This document shows, one piece after another, positions 42,919 to 51,658 of a stretch of 64,000 nt of DNA. Source of the DNA: Hymenobacter sp. J193 (GTDB lineage Bacteria > Bacteroidota > Bacteroidia > Cytophagales > Hymenobacteraceae); NCBI RefSeq assembly GCF_024700075.1, contig NZ_JAJONE010000001.1, forward strand, positions 2,508,001 to 2,572,000, written 5' to 3'. The notes under the pieces were generated by a model. It was not told the DNA's origin and made no database searches. It was given only the letters and a program-made list of their open reading frames with translations. The position numbers and the translations under genes are program-made. Positions within the stretch are counted from its first letter, which is position 1; each line of letters begins with the position of its first letter.

Positions 42919-43545
42919 TCAGGAAATGACCACCTCTACCCGGCGGTTTTGCTGGCGGCCTTCGGGGTTGTCGGAGCCGTCGGGCTTGGTGTTGGGCGCT
43001 ACGGGGTTGGCTTCGCCGAGGCCCTGCACCTGAAACTGCCCGGCGGCACCTGCCTGGTGCTGGGTAAGCCAGTCGGCAATGGCCTGGGCGCGGCGCTGGG
43101 AAAGGGTGCGGTTGTAGGCGTCGTCGCCCTTAGCGTCGGTGTAGCCGCTGATAACGACGCGACTTTTGGTGTACTGCTTGACCACTTCGGCCAGTTTCTC
43201 CAGGGTGGGCGTGGCCCCGGGCTTGATGTCGGCTTTGTCGAAGTCGAAGAGCACGTCGGTATCGAAGTTGATGACCAGGCCCATATCGGTCATCTGGCCG
43301 CCCAGCTCACTGGCCGCGCCCGACAAGTCGCTGACCTGGCCGGTAAGCTTCTGGCCCTGGTCGGGGCGGGGGGCGGCGGCGGGACTGGCCGTGGTGGGAG
43401 GGGAGGCACCAAAGGGAGCATCGGCAGTGCCCGTCAGGGGCTGGCCGGCTTCGGAGGCAGCAGTGGCAGCTGGCTGTTTATCGGAGCAGGCGGCAGTGAG
43501 CAGGGCCAGCAGCAGCGGCCCGGCCAAGCGGAGGCGGCGGCTCAT
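42919..43545 (-). CDS. OmpA-family lipoprotein
   Basis: A 208-residue lipoprotein (signal ending LLTAAC). A low-complexity Ala/Pro/Thr/Gly linker precedes an OmpA/MotB peptidoglycan-binding domain at about 88-205: LFDFDKADIKPGATPTLEKL, ISGYTDAKGDDAYNRTLSQR, AQAIADWL and QNRRVEVVIS. It should tie the outer membrane to peptidoglycan. The gene overlaps the stop of the upstream lipoprotein gene by 4 bp (ATGA), so the two form an operon. Confidence 0.93.
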   Translation of the reverse strand: MSRRLRLAGPLLLALLTAACSDKQPAATAASEAGQPLTGTADAPFGASPPTTASPAAAPRPDQGQKLTGQVSDLSGAASELGGQMTDMGLVINFDTDVLFDFDKADIKPGATPTLEKLAEVVKQYTKSRVVISGYTDAKGDDAYNRTLSQRRAQAIADWLTQHQAGAAGQFQVQGLGEANPVAPNTKPDGSDNPEGRQQNRRVEVVIS

Positions 43546-44108
43546 CGTTGGATGGCGACGCCGTCGAAGGAACCCACGCCCGGCAAGCTCAGCGAGATGG
43601 TGGTGCTGGTAGCGGGCGGGGCCGGAAACCTGAAGCTCATGATGCCCGGACCGGACTTGCGGGCGTCGGCGGCCACACTTTTCTTGCTGTAGTCTAGGGG
43701 CAGGGCCATGTACAGACCTGACTGGTCTTTGAGCACGTTGTACTTGCGCGAGGTGGCATCGTCGATGTAGGATACCTGGTCGATGTCGGCCCGGACGGTT
43801 TCAACGTTGGAATCCGCGTTGGCGGGCAGGGAGGCCTGAAGTTCCACGGTGAGAATATCCCCGATGACCCGCGCTTTGGTGAGGGCTACCTGAGTGCCTT
43901 TGGGGCCAGGCTGGGTGGCCAGGGCGGCCGTGGCGGGGGCAGCGGGGGCAGCAGTTTCGGCGCGCTCTACGCCGGCGGCGGGGGCAGCAGGGGCAGCAGC
44001 GGGGGCCTCGGCGGCAACCGGAGCGGTGGTGGTTTCGGTGGCTTTCTCCTGGCTGCAGGCGGCCAGACTCAGAGCAAGGGCGCTGACTACTACAAGATGC
44101 TTTTGCAT
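43542..44108 (-). CDS. Hypothetical lipoprotein in operon with OmpA-like gene
   Basis: A 188-residue lipoprotein (MQKHLVVVSALALSLAAC). About 50 residues of Ala/Thr/Pro-rich linker follow, then one beta-rich domain (TKARVIGDILTVELQASLPA, VLKDQSGLYMALPLDYSKK, ISLSLPGVGSFDGVAI). I do not recognise the family. The 4-bp overlap with the OmpA-like gene suggests that the two proteins act together in the envelope. Confidence 0.82.
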   Translation of the reverse strand: MQKHLVVVSALALSLAACSQEKATETTTAPVAAEAPAAAPAAPAAGVERAETAAPAAPATAALATQPGPKGTQVALTKARVIGDILTVELQASLPANADSNVETVRADIDQVSYIDDATSRKYNVLKDQSGLYMALPLDYSKKSVAADARKSGPGIMSFRFPAPPATSTTISLSLPGVGSFDGVAIQR

Positions 44109-44397
44109 GGAATAGGGCGTATGGTTGAGCCTACCGGTACGCAGTCAATGCGTTGGAGGTTAGGTGTCTGCTGATAACGGTGCGGCAGGCCGGGCTTAGA
44201 GGAGGAAAGCCAATACCCCGGCTGCACGGGTGAAACGAGCTGTAGAGTGCCTTTGCGCACGGCGCTGCCAAACCAGTATCATATAGGTTTACAATTCGTT
44301 TCTTGGGTGTCGCAAAGGGCCCGCGAATTGTCGTGGCAACCCCTGCGGGAGGTTAGGCAGGGGAGTACTTTTACCGGCTGCTTAGTTCCAGTATCTT

Positions 44398-44799
44398 ATG
44401 CCCAAACCCGCCGCTACCGTTGAGGAATTTCTGCGCCAGCTTGATGCGCCGCTGCGGGCGGTAGTGGAGAGCTTGCGGCAAACCCTGCTGGCCGCCGACC
44501 CGGCCGTGGGGGAGCAGATCAAGTGGAACTCGCCGAGCTTCTACTACACCGGCCCGATGGCGCCCTTCGACCCGAAGGAGTACCGGCGCGACATCGTGGT
44601 GCTGAATCTGCACCGGAGCCACCCGCTGCTGGTGTTTCCCACGGGCGCCACCATTCCCGATCCGACCGGGCTGCTGGAAGGAACTTATGCCGACGGCCGC
44701 CGCCTGGTGCCCATCCGTGACCTGGCCGATGCCCAGGCCAAAGCGGCGACGCTGCAACAGGTGGTGCGGGCCTGGCTGGAGCGGGTAGAGCCAGCCTAG
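44398..44799 (+). CDS. DUF1801 (YdhG-like) protein
   Basis: A 133-residue protein. The DUF1801 pattern is clear: EEFLRQLDAPLRAVVESLRQ, IKWNSPSFYYTG, and VVLNLHRSHPLLVFPTGA. The fold is related to frataxin-like and YdhG proteins; the biochemical role is unknown. It is preceded by a 290-bp gap with no other gene and followed by a palindromic repeat. Confidence 0.88.
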   Translation: MPKPAATVEEFLRQLDAPLRAVVESLRQTLLAADPAVGEQIKWNSPSFYYTGPMAPFDPKEYRRDIVVLNLHRSHPLLVFPTGATIPDPTGLLEGTYADGRRLVPIRDLADAQAKAATLQQVVRAWLERVEPA

Positions 44800-44847
44800 T
44801 AGGCTGTGGGGACAGTAACTGCCAAGGAGATATTTACACCTTTAGAA

Positions 44848-44940
44848 CGTCCTGCTGAGCTTGTCGAAGCATCTCTACCGCTTCGTTGGATTACGACTAC
44901 AACGAAGCGGTAGAGATGCTTCGACAAGCTCAGCAGGACG
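44848..44940. repeat. Palindromic repeat, family A copy 2 (perfect 41-bp arms)
   Basis: Arms at 44848-44888 and 44900-44940 are perfect complements around an 11-bp centre. The core (CTGCTGAGC..TCGAAGCATCTCTAC) is shared with the copies near 22.1 kb and 50.3 kb. It sits between the convergent DUF1801 and quinone-reductase-like genes and could also terminate transcription. Confidence 0.9.
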
Positions 44941-44995
44941 AACCGAGTTTGTTTTTTAGACTGCCGACTGCACTTTTTATGACAGCAGCCGCAGT

Positions 44996-45935
44996 TTACA
45001 GCGTGACAACCACCTTGCCCTGGGTCCGGCCGGTGAGGATTTGGTCCAGGGCCTGGGGCAGCTCGGCGAAGGGGACCGTGAGGGAGACGTGGGAGCGGAG
45101 CGCGCCGCTGGCGAGCAGGTCGGCTACTTGCTGCATGCCGGGCTCGTTGGAGTCCACGAGCATAGCGCGGGCTTGCACCTGGCGCTGCTCGGCGCGTGCG
45201 GGAGTGTCGGGGGTGAGGCCCAGGATGCTGACCAGGGTGCCGCCGGGTTTGAGCACGTCGAGGGAGCGGAGCTGGGTTTCGCCGGCTACGGAGTCAAGCA
45301 CAACATCCACCGGAGCTATGGCGTGCTCAAAGGCCTGCTGCTGGTAGTCGATTACCTCATCGGCGCCGAGGCTGAGCACGAAGTCGCGCTTGGTGGCGGA
45401 GGCGGTGCCGATGACGTAGGCGCCCAGGTGCTTGGCTAGCTGCACGGCGTAGTGGCCCACCCCGCCCGCAGCGGCATGCACCAGCACGCGCTGCCCCGCC
45501 TGCACGTTGGCTTGCGTGACGAGGGCCTGCCAGGCGGTGAGGGCAGCCAGAGTAGCGGCAGCGGCATCGGCGGGGCTGGTAGTGGCGGGCTTGCGCACCA
45601 GATGGGTGGCGGGGGCAGCCACGTACTCGGCGTAGGCGCGGGCGTGGCCGGGGAAGTTGATCATGCCGAACACTTCGTCGCCAAGCTGGAGGGTGGTTAC
45701 CTCGGCGCCCACGGCTTCTACGGTGCCCGCTACGTCCCAGCCCAGGATGAGGGGCTGCTGGTCTTTGATGCGGCCGTAGATGCCCTTGCCCTCGGTGGAC
45801 TTTGCATCGACGGGGTTGACGCTCAAGGCCTGCACGCGCACCAGTACTTCGGTGGGGGGCGGGTATGGGCGTGGGCAGGTCGGTTAGCTGCAGGGCGCGG
45901 GGGCCGGTAGGCTCGGCGAGGATGTAGGCTTTCAT
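44996..45935 (-). pseudogene. Zinc-type alcohol dehydrogenase/quinone oxidoreductase-like, frameshifted
   Basis: An MDR-superfamily NADP-dependent reductase. The start at 45935 reads MKAYILAEPTGPRALQLTDL. The rest, in another frame, has VRVQALSVNPVDAKS, GWDVAGTVEAVG, the nucleotide-binding VHAAAGGVGHYAVQLAK and a final TGRTQGKVVVTL, typical of QOR-like enzymes without structural zinc. The break is at a run of six G at 45854-45859. Losing one base gives PAPTEVLVRV; gaining two gives PAPPTEVLVRV. The full length would be about 313 residues, normal. Divergent from the AraC-type regulator, which may control it. Confidence 0.87.
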
Positions 45936-46108
45936 AGGAGAAAGGGTGTGGTTGAAGAACACGGCAAAGGTGGGGACCGGATGGGTTAGGTCTGTGGTAT
46001 GATTCGGGGATAATGCGGAATGGAAACGCTATATACGGGGAGCATTAATCAAAAAATGGGCTACTTCTGCTACTATTGCTCTGTTGATGGCCTATTTTTC
46101 CCTGAATC

Positions 46109-47011
46109 ATGCAAGTAGAGCTTTCCCACGCGCCGTTTGAGATTCTGGTAGAGGACGTGACGGAGTGGCGCAAGCGGCCGGAGAAGCACAACTTCTTCGA
46201 GCTGGTGCTGGTGGAAGAAGGGCAGGGACGGCAGTGCATCAACTACCAGTACGTGCCCTACCATCAGCACAGCATCTTTCTGCTGCCCCCGCTCAACTGC
46301 CATTCCTTTGAGGTGCTCACGCCCACGCGCTTTTTGTTCGTGCGCTTCACCAACCAGGTGTTTGATAAGAGCCGGCCGGGGGAAGTGGACTTCGAGGATT
46401 GGTTTCGGAAGATGTCCTACATCCTGGTGAACTACAACCGGGTGCCGGGCGACATCATCCGCTCTGGGTGCGACAAAGAGCACCTGATACACTTGCTGCA
46501 ACTGGTGCGCCACGAGCACGCCCGGCGCGACAAGTTCTCGGCGGGCATGATTCAGAGCTGCCTGGTGACGATTCTCAACATCCTGGCCCGCAACATTGAG
46601 GGAGCATTTATGGCGGCCGGAGGCAGCGCAGCGGCCCCGCGCTTTCAGCAGGTGCTCAACCACGTGCAGCACCACCTCTTCGACAACGAGCAGCTGCGCG
46701 TGGCCCGGCTGGCCGAAGAGTTCAACGTGTCGGCCACGTACTTTGGGGAGTATTTCCGGCGCAACGCGGGGGAGTCGCTGCAGGAGTACGTGCTGAAGTC
46801 GCGGTTGAAGGTGGCGGAGGCGCGGCTGCTGTACTCGGGCAACTCGGTCAAGGAAATTGCCTACGAGCTGGGCTTCAGCGACGCCAGCCACCTTTCGCGT
46901 TTGTTTAAGAAGTACCACGGCTACACCATTCAGGCCTTCAAGCAGCGCGGAGCCTTCGACTTGCTCACGGCCGGCGCGCCCACCTGCAGCACCGTGGCTT
47001 GGCGTACATAG
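46109..47011 (+). CDS. AraC-family transcriptional regulator
   Basis: A 300-residue regulator. Residues 10-100 are a cupin-like sensing domain (FFELVLVEEGQGRQCINYQY and SIFLLPPLNCHSFE). Residues 190-290 hold the two AraC helix-turn-helix motifs (LRVARLAEEFNVSATYFGEY and VKEIAYELGFSDASHLSRLF, then KKYHGYTIQAFK). The inducer is unknown. The divergent quinone-reductase-like gene is the probable target. A long hairpin follows 40 bp after the stop. Confidence 0.92.
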   Translation: MQVELSHAPFEILVEDVTEWRKRPEKHNFFELVLVEEGQGRQCINYQYVPYHQHSIFLLPPLNCHSFEVLTPTRFLFVRFTNQVFDKSRPGEVDFEDWFRKMSYILVNYNRVPGDIIRSGCDKEHLIHLLQLVRHEHARRDKFSAGMIQSCLVTILNILARNIEGAFMAAGGSAAAPRFQQVLNHVQHHLFDNEQLRVARLAEEFNVSATYFGEYFRRNAGESLQEYVLKSRLKVAEARLLYSGNSVKEIAYELGFSDASHLSRLFKKYHGYTIQAFKQRGAFDLLTAGAPTCSTVAWRT

Positions 47012-47052
47012 GGGCTTGACCTTTCGGCGGTGGGCTGCGTACTAGGTTCCCG

Positions 47053-47102
47053 GCCCCTGCGCGTGCTGCCTTGGCCTCGGGCGAAACAGCACGCGCAGGG
47101 GC
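47053..47102. other. Strong 16-bp hairpin upstream of the hydrolase gene
   Basis: GCCCCTGCGCGTGCTG at 47053-47068 is perfectly complemented at 47087-47102 across an 18-bp loop. There is no T run, so it is not a standard terminator. It lies between the AraC gene and the hydrolase gene and might be an attenuator or a short repeat. Confidence 0.6.
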
Positions 47103-47134
47103 TGGCATTGCTGAACCCTTCATTGATCCTACGT

Positions 47135-47965
47135 ATGGAACTGCATCATATCCGCCGCGGCACCGGCAAGCCTCTGCTGCTCATTCATGGCATTGGGAGT
47201 ACCTGGCACTCCTGGGAGCCCATTCTCGATGAGCTGGCCGCGCACCGCGAGGTGGTAGCTATAGACCTGCCCGGGCACGGGCAAACGCCCGCACTACCGG
47301 GCACCAATACCTTTCTGGGCCTGACTGATGCCGTGGCGGACTGGTTGCGTGACGAGCAACTGGAGGGCATCGACTGCGTGGGCTCCTCGATGGGGGCGCG
47401 GGTGGTGCTGGAGCTGGCCCGGCGTGGGGTGGTGGGGGCGGTGGTGTCGCTGGACCCTGGGGGCTTCTGGGAGGGCTGGCAGACGCCTTTCTTCTACTAC
47501 TCTGGCGCGGCCTCGGTACGCCTGCTGCGCACCCTGGACCCCGTGCTGCCTACTATCACCAGCTATACCTTGGGGCGGACGGTGCTGCTGGCGCAGTTCT
47601 CGGTGCGGCCCTGGGCGGTACCGGCTCACCGGGCGCTGCGGGAGCTGCGCAGCATTGCGCGCACTTCCGTGTACGACGAAGTGCTCCGCGACCTAGTGTA
47701 CGGGCCCAGGCAGCAGGGCCTGCCCGCGGGCAGCCTGCGTCAGCCGCTGGTGATTGGGTGGGGGCGGCAGGATAGGGTGTGCTTTCCCAGCCAGGCGGGG
47801 CGGGCGGTGGAAGCCTTTCCGGATGCGACGCTGTACTGGTTTGACCAGTGCGGGCACTTCCCCCACTGGGACCAGCCTGCCGAAACCGTGCAGCTTATTT
47901 TGTCGGTGACGGGCAAGCAGGCAGTGGCCGCAAACGTACCTTCGGCCCGTACGGCGGCGGGGTAG
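47135..47965 (+). CDS. Alpha/beta-fold hydrolase
   Basis: A 276-residue hydrolase with the oxyanion-hole LLLIHGIGSTWHSW, the motif AIDLPGHGQTP, the nucleophile elbow GSSMGARV (Ser at about 86), and late QDRV and GHFPHWDQPAET for the acid and histidine. The family is broad and no substrate is clear. The start at 47135 (MELHHIRRG) is chosen over 47030 because the extra residues are low-quality sequence from the upstream hairpin. It converges with the S74-domain gene across a terminator. Confidence 0.88.
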   Translation: MELHHIRRGTGKPLLLIHGIGSTWHSWEPILDELAAHREVVAIDLPGHGQTPALPGTNTFLGLTDAVADWLRDEQLEGIDCVGSSMGARVVLELARRGVVGAVVSLDPGGFWEGWQTPFFYYSGAASVRLLRTLDPVLPTITSYTLGRTVLLAQFSVRPWAVPAHRALRELRSIARTSVYDEVLRDLVYGPRQQGLPAGSLRQPLVIGWGRQDRVCFPSQAGRAVEAFPDATLYWFDQCGHFPHWDQPAETVQLILSVTGKQAVAANVPSARTAAG

Positions 47966-47995
47966 CTTTGGCGGCTAAGTAGGCTGCTTCGATTG

Positions 47996-48023
47996 ACGCC
48001 CCCAGCCGCCTGGTTGGGGGCGT
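47996..48023. terminator. Hairpin between convergent genes
   Basis: ACGCCCCCA at 47996-48004 pairs with TGGGGGCGT at 48015-48023. It lies between the hydrolase stop and the corrected end of the S74-domain gene, a fit for a shared terminator. Confidence 0.6.
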
Positions 48024-48079
48024 TGTGGTTTTGGGCCGGGTGTGGCCCGCGTCAGGATGGGGTGGTTGTAGAGCGGGCT

Positions 48080-49598
48080 CTAGCGCTGGGCCTGGGCGCC
48101 AAGCTGGGCTTCGAGGCGGCGCAGGCGCTCCTCCAGGGCTGCCGTAGTAGCCGGGGCCGGCAGGTTCTGCTGCTGGCCCATCTGCTGCACCCTGCTGGCG
48201 CAGGCGGGCGTTGTCGGCTTTTAACTCCAGTACCTGCCGGTACAGGGCCTGGATGGCAATCAGGTTCACCCCGTCGAAGTCGGCCTGGTTGATGGTGGAG
48301 TCGTTGCCGATGGTGCCGAGGGCGTCGTGGCCGAAGGCGGCGTAGAAATCCTGGGCCATGGGGCCATAGTGGCGCATGGTGCGCGGGTCCTGCTCCTTGT
48401 AGTTCCACGAGCCCAGGCGCATCCGGTTGATCTGCTCCAGAAACCGGTTGCCGTCGGCCAGGCGCACTAGCTCCTTTTTGGTGGAGTCGGAGGTGATTTG
48501 CCAGGAATTGCCGTTCGCGGCCAGGGATACACCCAAGCTCATGTTGCTGTTGGGAAACAGGCGGTAGCCCCCGGCGTAGCGGGCCGAAAACTGGTTGTTG
48601 ACCGAGGCTTTGAGCGAGTCGTTGATCGAGCCATCGGCAATGGTGAAGGTGCCGCTGCGGGTGCCGGCTGAAGCGTAGCGGCCCATGACAATAGCGTAGT
48701 CGGCGTTGGCGGTGCACCGCTGCCCCAGCGCCACCGCCGACTCGCCCTGGGCTTTGTTGAAATAACCCCCGGCCACGCTGTAGCTGTCAGAGACGCGGCA
48801 GCTGCGGCCAAAGACCAGCCCGGCATCAGATAGCGACGATACGGCGTTGCTGCGGCCCAGAGCCGTGCTGTAGTGGCCGCGCACCTCATTGTCGTACCCT
48901 GCCGCGAAGGAATAGAAGCCAGCGGCAACGTTGTCATATCCCAGGGCGGCGGAGTAGAAGCCGGCATTCGCCCCGTCCCACTGGTCCCCGCCGACGCCCC
49001 CGGCGCGGAAGGCCCCGTAGAAGCTGGTCCACATCAGCCGGTCGCCCTGTCCGGAGAAGGGTGGATCCTGGGGTCCCATGCCGATGCTCGTGCGCATCAG
49101 TAGGCCGGCATCGGCGTTGGATATATGCAGGCCTATACCGTTGCTGTAGTTATTGACAGGGCGGATGTAGCCGTTGCCCAGGCGTGCCAGGCCGTTGGCA
49201 TCTACGCTCAGGCCCACGGTGCCGGGCGTGGCCGCCGTGCCGCCCACCAGGCGCTTACCGTTCAGTACAATGTTTTGGGTGGCGACGTGGTTACCGAGGT
49301 TGTCGCCCGAGCGGGTTTTGTTGGGGATGAAGTTCCAGCTGCCGCTCATGGCGTACCAAAAGCCGGTGCGGCCATCGGTCTGGAATACCATTAGCCCATC
49401 GGTGGGGGAGGTGATACCGACGCGCTGGACCGAGTCGAGGCGGGGAATGAGCAGGCCCTTGTCGGTGGCGGAGAGGTCGAGCACCGCTTTGGCATCGGGC
49501 GTGCCGGCGGTGCCGATGCGAACCCCGCCGGTTTGGGCCCGGGCAGTGGTGGCGAGCAGGGCACAGAGGCCGGTCAGGAAAAGGTAGCCGTGTTTCAT
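48080..49598 (-). CDS. YadA-head-like protein with S74 endosialidase chaperone domain
   Basis: An exported protein of about 505 residues (signal MKHGYLFLTGLCALLATTARA, start 49598). Residues 180-320 hold left-handed beta-roll repeats of the YadA-head type (AALGYDNVAAGFYSFAAGYD, STALGRSNAV, AVALGQR). Residues 360-460 are a peptidase_S74 intramolecular chaperone (TSDSTKKELVRL, the self-cleavage serine region, and HYGPMAQDF, INQADFDGVNLIAIQALY). A coiled coil should then end the protein (LEERLRRLEAQLGAQAQR, stop 48080). The frame shifts at a GGG (48190-48192), so the read-through version ends at 47895 and overlaps the convergent gene. The corrected end at 48080 is more likely. Confidence 0.82.
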
Positions 49599-49862
49599 AG
49601 AAGTAAGGTGGCAGTGGAGGGGCAAATTAGCGCCCGGGCCTGGATGCCGCCGGGATATGGTAGTAAACAACTGCAAAGTACCAGTAGATGACCATTCCTG
49701 GTTTGTCGGGACCGGTGCGAGGGGCAGCACAACGCCCGACCTCCCTGGTGGGAAGCCGGGCGCGGCTGCTGCAATAGATAGTGCGAAAGGATAGGGGGCG
49801 ACAGGCAATAAGGAAACGCGGGGGCTACTTCTTTGGACAGCAAAAAGGACGTAATGCTTTCC
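49599..49862. other. Intergenic region without a supported gene
   Basis: About 260 bp upstream of the S74-domain gene, expected to hold its promoter on the minus strand; a near-match to the -7 box (TAATTTG) lies at about 49624-49630. No reading frame here looks coding. Confidence 0.45.
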
Positions 49863-49920
49863 AGAACGTCATGCTTGATCTGGCGTCTGCGGAGTCGAAG
49901 TCTCTCTACCGCTTCGTTGG
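49863..49920 (+). repeat. Degenerate half copy of palindromic repeat family A
   Basis: AGAACGTCATGCT at the left end, then a diverged middle and TCTCTACCGCTTCGTTGG, matching one arm of the copies at 44848 and 50272. Its second arm is missing. It lies directly beyond the 3' end of the GIY-YIG gene. Confidence 0.7.
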
Positions 49921-49922
49921 GG

Positions 49923-50213
49923 TCAGCCTTCCCAAGTCTCCAGGTCTATGGGTTGCCAACTGGGGTTGAACGCCGCAATCAGAGCGTCTTTCTTTTGTCG
50001 GGTTCAGCCTTTCAACTGCTTTTCCCGGGCAATGGCCTGCGTTGCGTCGGGGCACTGCTCGTAGTACACCAGCAAATCCGATTGGTACCGCCCGGTGAAC
50101 TTGCCTGCATCGCCGCGGCCCTGGCTGTGCTCATACAGGCGACGCTTGAGGCCATTCGTCACGCCAATGTAAAGTACGGTTTGGGTCGGGTTGGTCAGGA
50201 TGTAGACGTACAT
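49923..50213 (-). pseudogene. GIY-YIG endonuclease-like protein with in-frame stop
   Basis: A single-domain GIY-YIG protein (start 50213, MYVYILTNPTQ, then VLYIGVTNGLKRRLYEH and AREKQLKG). The frame stops at TGA 50004-50006, but continues in the same frame to 49923 with TRQKKDALIAAFNPSWQPID, which is the normal C-terminus of this family. There the stop position is tryptophan (KGWTRQKK). One base change, TGG to TGA, explains it. The full length would be 96 residues, as usual. Family members are putative nucleases of unknown role (UPF0213-like). The gene is bracketed by family A repeat pieces on both sides. Confidence 0.85.
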
Positions 50214-50232
50214 AGACGATACGAAGACATTT

Positions 50233-50252
50233 AGAACGTCATGCTGAGCGGC
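50233..50252 (+). repeat. Partial left end of repeat family A
   Basis: AGAACGTCATGCTGAGCGG repeats the left end of the family A element and shares AGAACGTCATGCT with 49863, forming a direct repeat around the GIY-YIG gene. Confidence 0.65.
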
Positions 50253-50271
50253 TCGCCCTCCTAAGCCTCTT

Positions 50272-50386
50272 GTCATGCTGAGCGAAGCGCAGCGAAGTCG
50301 AAGCATCTCTACCTCTGGCTAATCATATAGCAATGCAACGAAGCGGTAGAGATGCTTCGACTACGCTGCGCTTCGCTCAGCATGAC
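50272..50386. repeat. Palindromic repeat, family A copy 3
   Basis: Arms at 50272-50313 and 50345-50386 (GTCATGCTGAGCGAAGCGC ... ) are complementary over 42 bp with one mismatch. The centre is AT-rich. It lies upstream of the GIY-YIG gene and after the end of the next minus-strand gene. Confidence 0.88.
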
Positions 50387-50472
50387 GGTGTATTTGGTTG
50401 CGGTGGTTGCTTTGTTTACTGTGCATCTTCCGAACTGCGCAACTGCCCAGCTGTGCAACCGGGCCACGGGGG

Positions 50473-51153
50473 CTAGGCAGGGGTGGGCTTTTCCTTGCTG
50501 GCGGCGGTGTTGATGATCTGGCGGGCCGACTGGTAGGCGGTGTGAAACCCGGGCTGGGGCCGCCGGTAGCGCACCAGGTACTTATCGACGCGGTTGCGCA
50601 GCAGGGCGGTGGCCGTGCGCAGATCGGCGGCCAGGGCGGCGTTCTGGGCCTTGGTATCGGCGGTGCTGACGCGGGGGGCGGCTTGCTCGGCCTTGAAGGC
50701 GGCCAGGGCGGCAGCCAGATCGGTGAGCTCCTGCTGGGTGACGCCCTGCTCCTTGAGAGGCGTGAGCAGCTCGTTGGCGCGGGTGTGAATGTTTTTGGCG
50801 ATGCGCGGCAGGTCGTTGTCGGTGGCGCGCAGGAGGCCTTTTTCGGTATAGTCGGCGTCGGTGTGGAGGCTGATGTCCTGGATTTCGTCGGCGTAGGCGA
50901 GGAGGGCCGCGGCGGTTTCGGCGGTGAGGCTGGCCAGCCGGGCTTTGGTTTTCTGCTTGACGGCCCCGGGCTTGGGAGCGGCGCCGGCGGCCTGCTGGGT
51001 GGCGGCGGTGGGGTCGAGGCCGGCGACCAGCGCGGCCAGGGAAAGGCGGGCGGCGGTGAGGGCCTTGTTGGTGAGGTAGAGGGGGGTGTGGTCGGTGAGG
51101 ACGCCCAGGGTGGCTTGCAGCATTGCCAGCCGGGCCCGTTGCTTGTCGGTCAT
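50473..51153 (-). CDS. Hypothetical helical protein
   Basis: A 226-residue, Ala-rich, mostly helical soluble protein without signal peptide or membrane helix. Examples are LYLTNKALTAARLSLAALV, RIAKNIHTRANELLTPLKEQ and ALLRNRVDKYLVRY. I do not recognise the family. Its start region adjoins the 21-bp tandem array upstream. Confidence 0.65.
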   Translation of the reverse strand: MTDKQRARLAMLQATLGVLTDHTPLYLTNKALTAARLSLAALVAGLDPTAATQQAAGAAPKPGAVKQKTKARLASLTAETAAALLAYADEIQDISLHTDADYTEKGLLRATDNDLPRIAKNIHTRANELLTPLKEQGVTQQELTDLAAALAAFKAEQAAPRVSTADTKAQNAALAADLRTATALLRNRVDKYLVRYRRPQPGFHTAYQSARQIINTAASKEKPTPA

Positions 51154-51261
51154 AAGAGGATGAGGGTTAAAGTGTAAGGGGAATATAGGAATATAGACAA
51201 CTGGTTGTGAAGGCGGCGGCGGAAATATGTTGCGCTACCCCGCGCCGGGCGCTGACCGGGC

Positions 51262-51513
51262 TGCGAAGGCCGGTGGCGGGCGTGCGAAGGGCACTGTCGC
51301 TCATGCGATGGCCGCTGACCAGCGTGCGACAGGCCGTGGCGCCTCTGCGATAGGTGCTGACCGTCGTGCGATGGCCGCTGACCGCCTTGCGATGGGTGCT
51401 GACTGGCGTGCGATTGGCAGTGGCGGCCGTGCGATGGCCGCTGACCGGCGTGCGATAGGCAGTGGCGGCCGTGCGAGGCGCTTTGTCGGCCATGCGAGAG
51501 GCCATATCAGTGG
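51262..51513. repeat. 21-bp tandem repeat array, 12 units
   Basis: The pentamer TGCGA recurs exactly every 21 bp at 51262, 51283, 51304, 51325, 51346, 51367, 51388, 51409, 51430, 51451, 51472 and 51493. The unit is close to CGTGCGATGGCCGCTGACCG with variants in the second half. Because 21 is a multiple of three, frames stay open on both strands. On the minus strand a 134-codon frame (51167-51571) reads as heptapeptides like HRTAVSG, and on the plus strand (51227-51724) as ADRRAMA. Neither is recognisable as a known protein and the coding status is undecided. Confidence 0.85.
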
Positions 51514-51658
51514 CGCGACTGGCTATACCGGGTGCGGAAGGGAGTGGCGGAGGCGCGGCAGGCTCTGTCACGGGTGCGACGAGCTTGGCCGCGTTGCTGC
51601 GGCAGCTTCAGGCTACAGGAGAAGCGGGGTGGGAGCATTGTATAGCATGCTGCACTCC

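Noticed and set aside
50004..50006. TGA read as tryptophan
   Set aside because: TGA ends other genes in the window normally, for example the DUF2652 gene at 4971.
51262..51513. CRISPR array
   Set aside because: Units are directly adjacent with no spacers of constant length, each unit is only 21 bp, and no cas genes are present.
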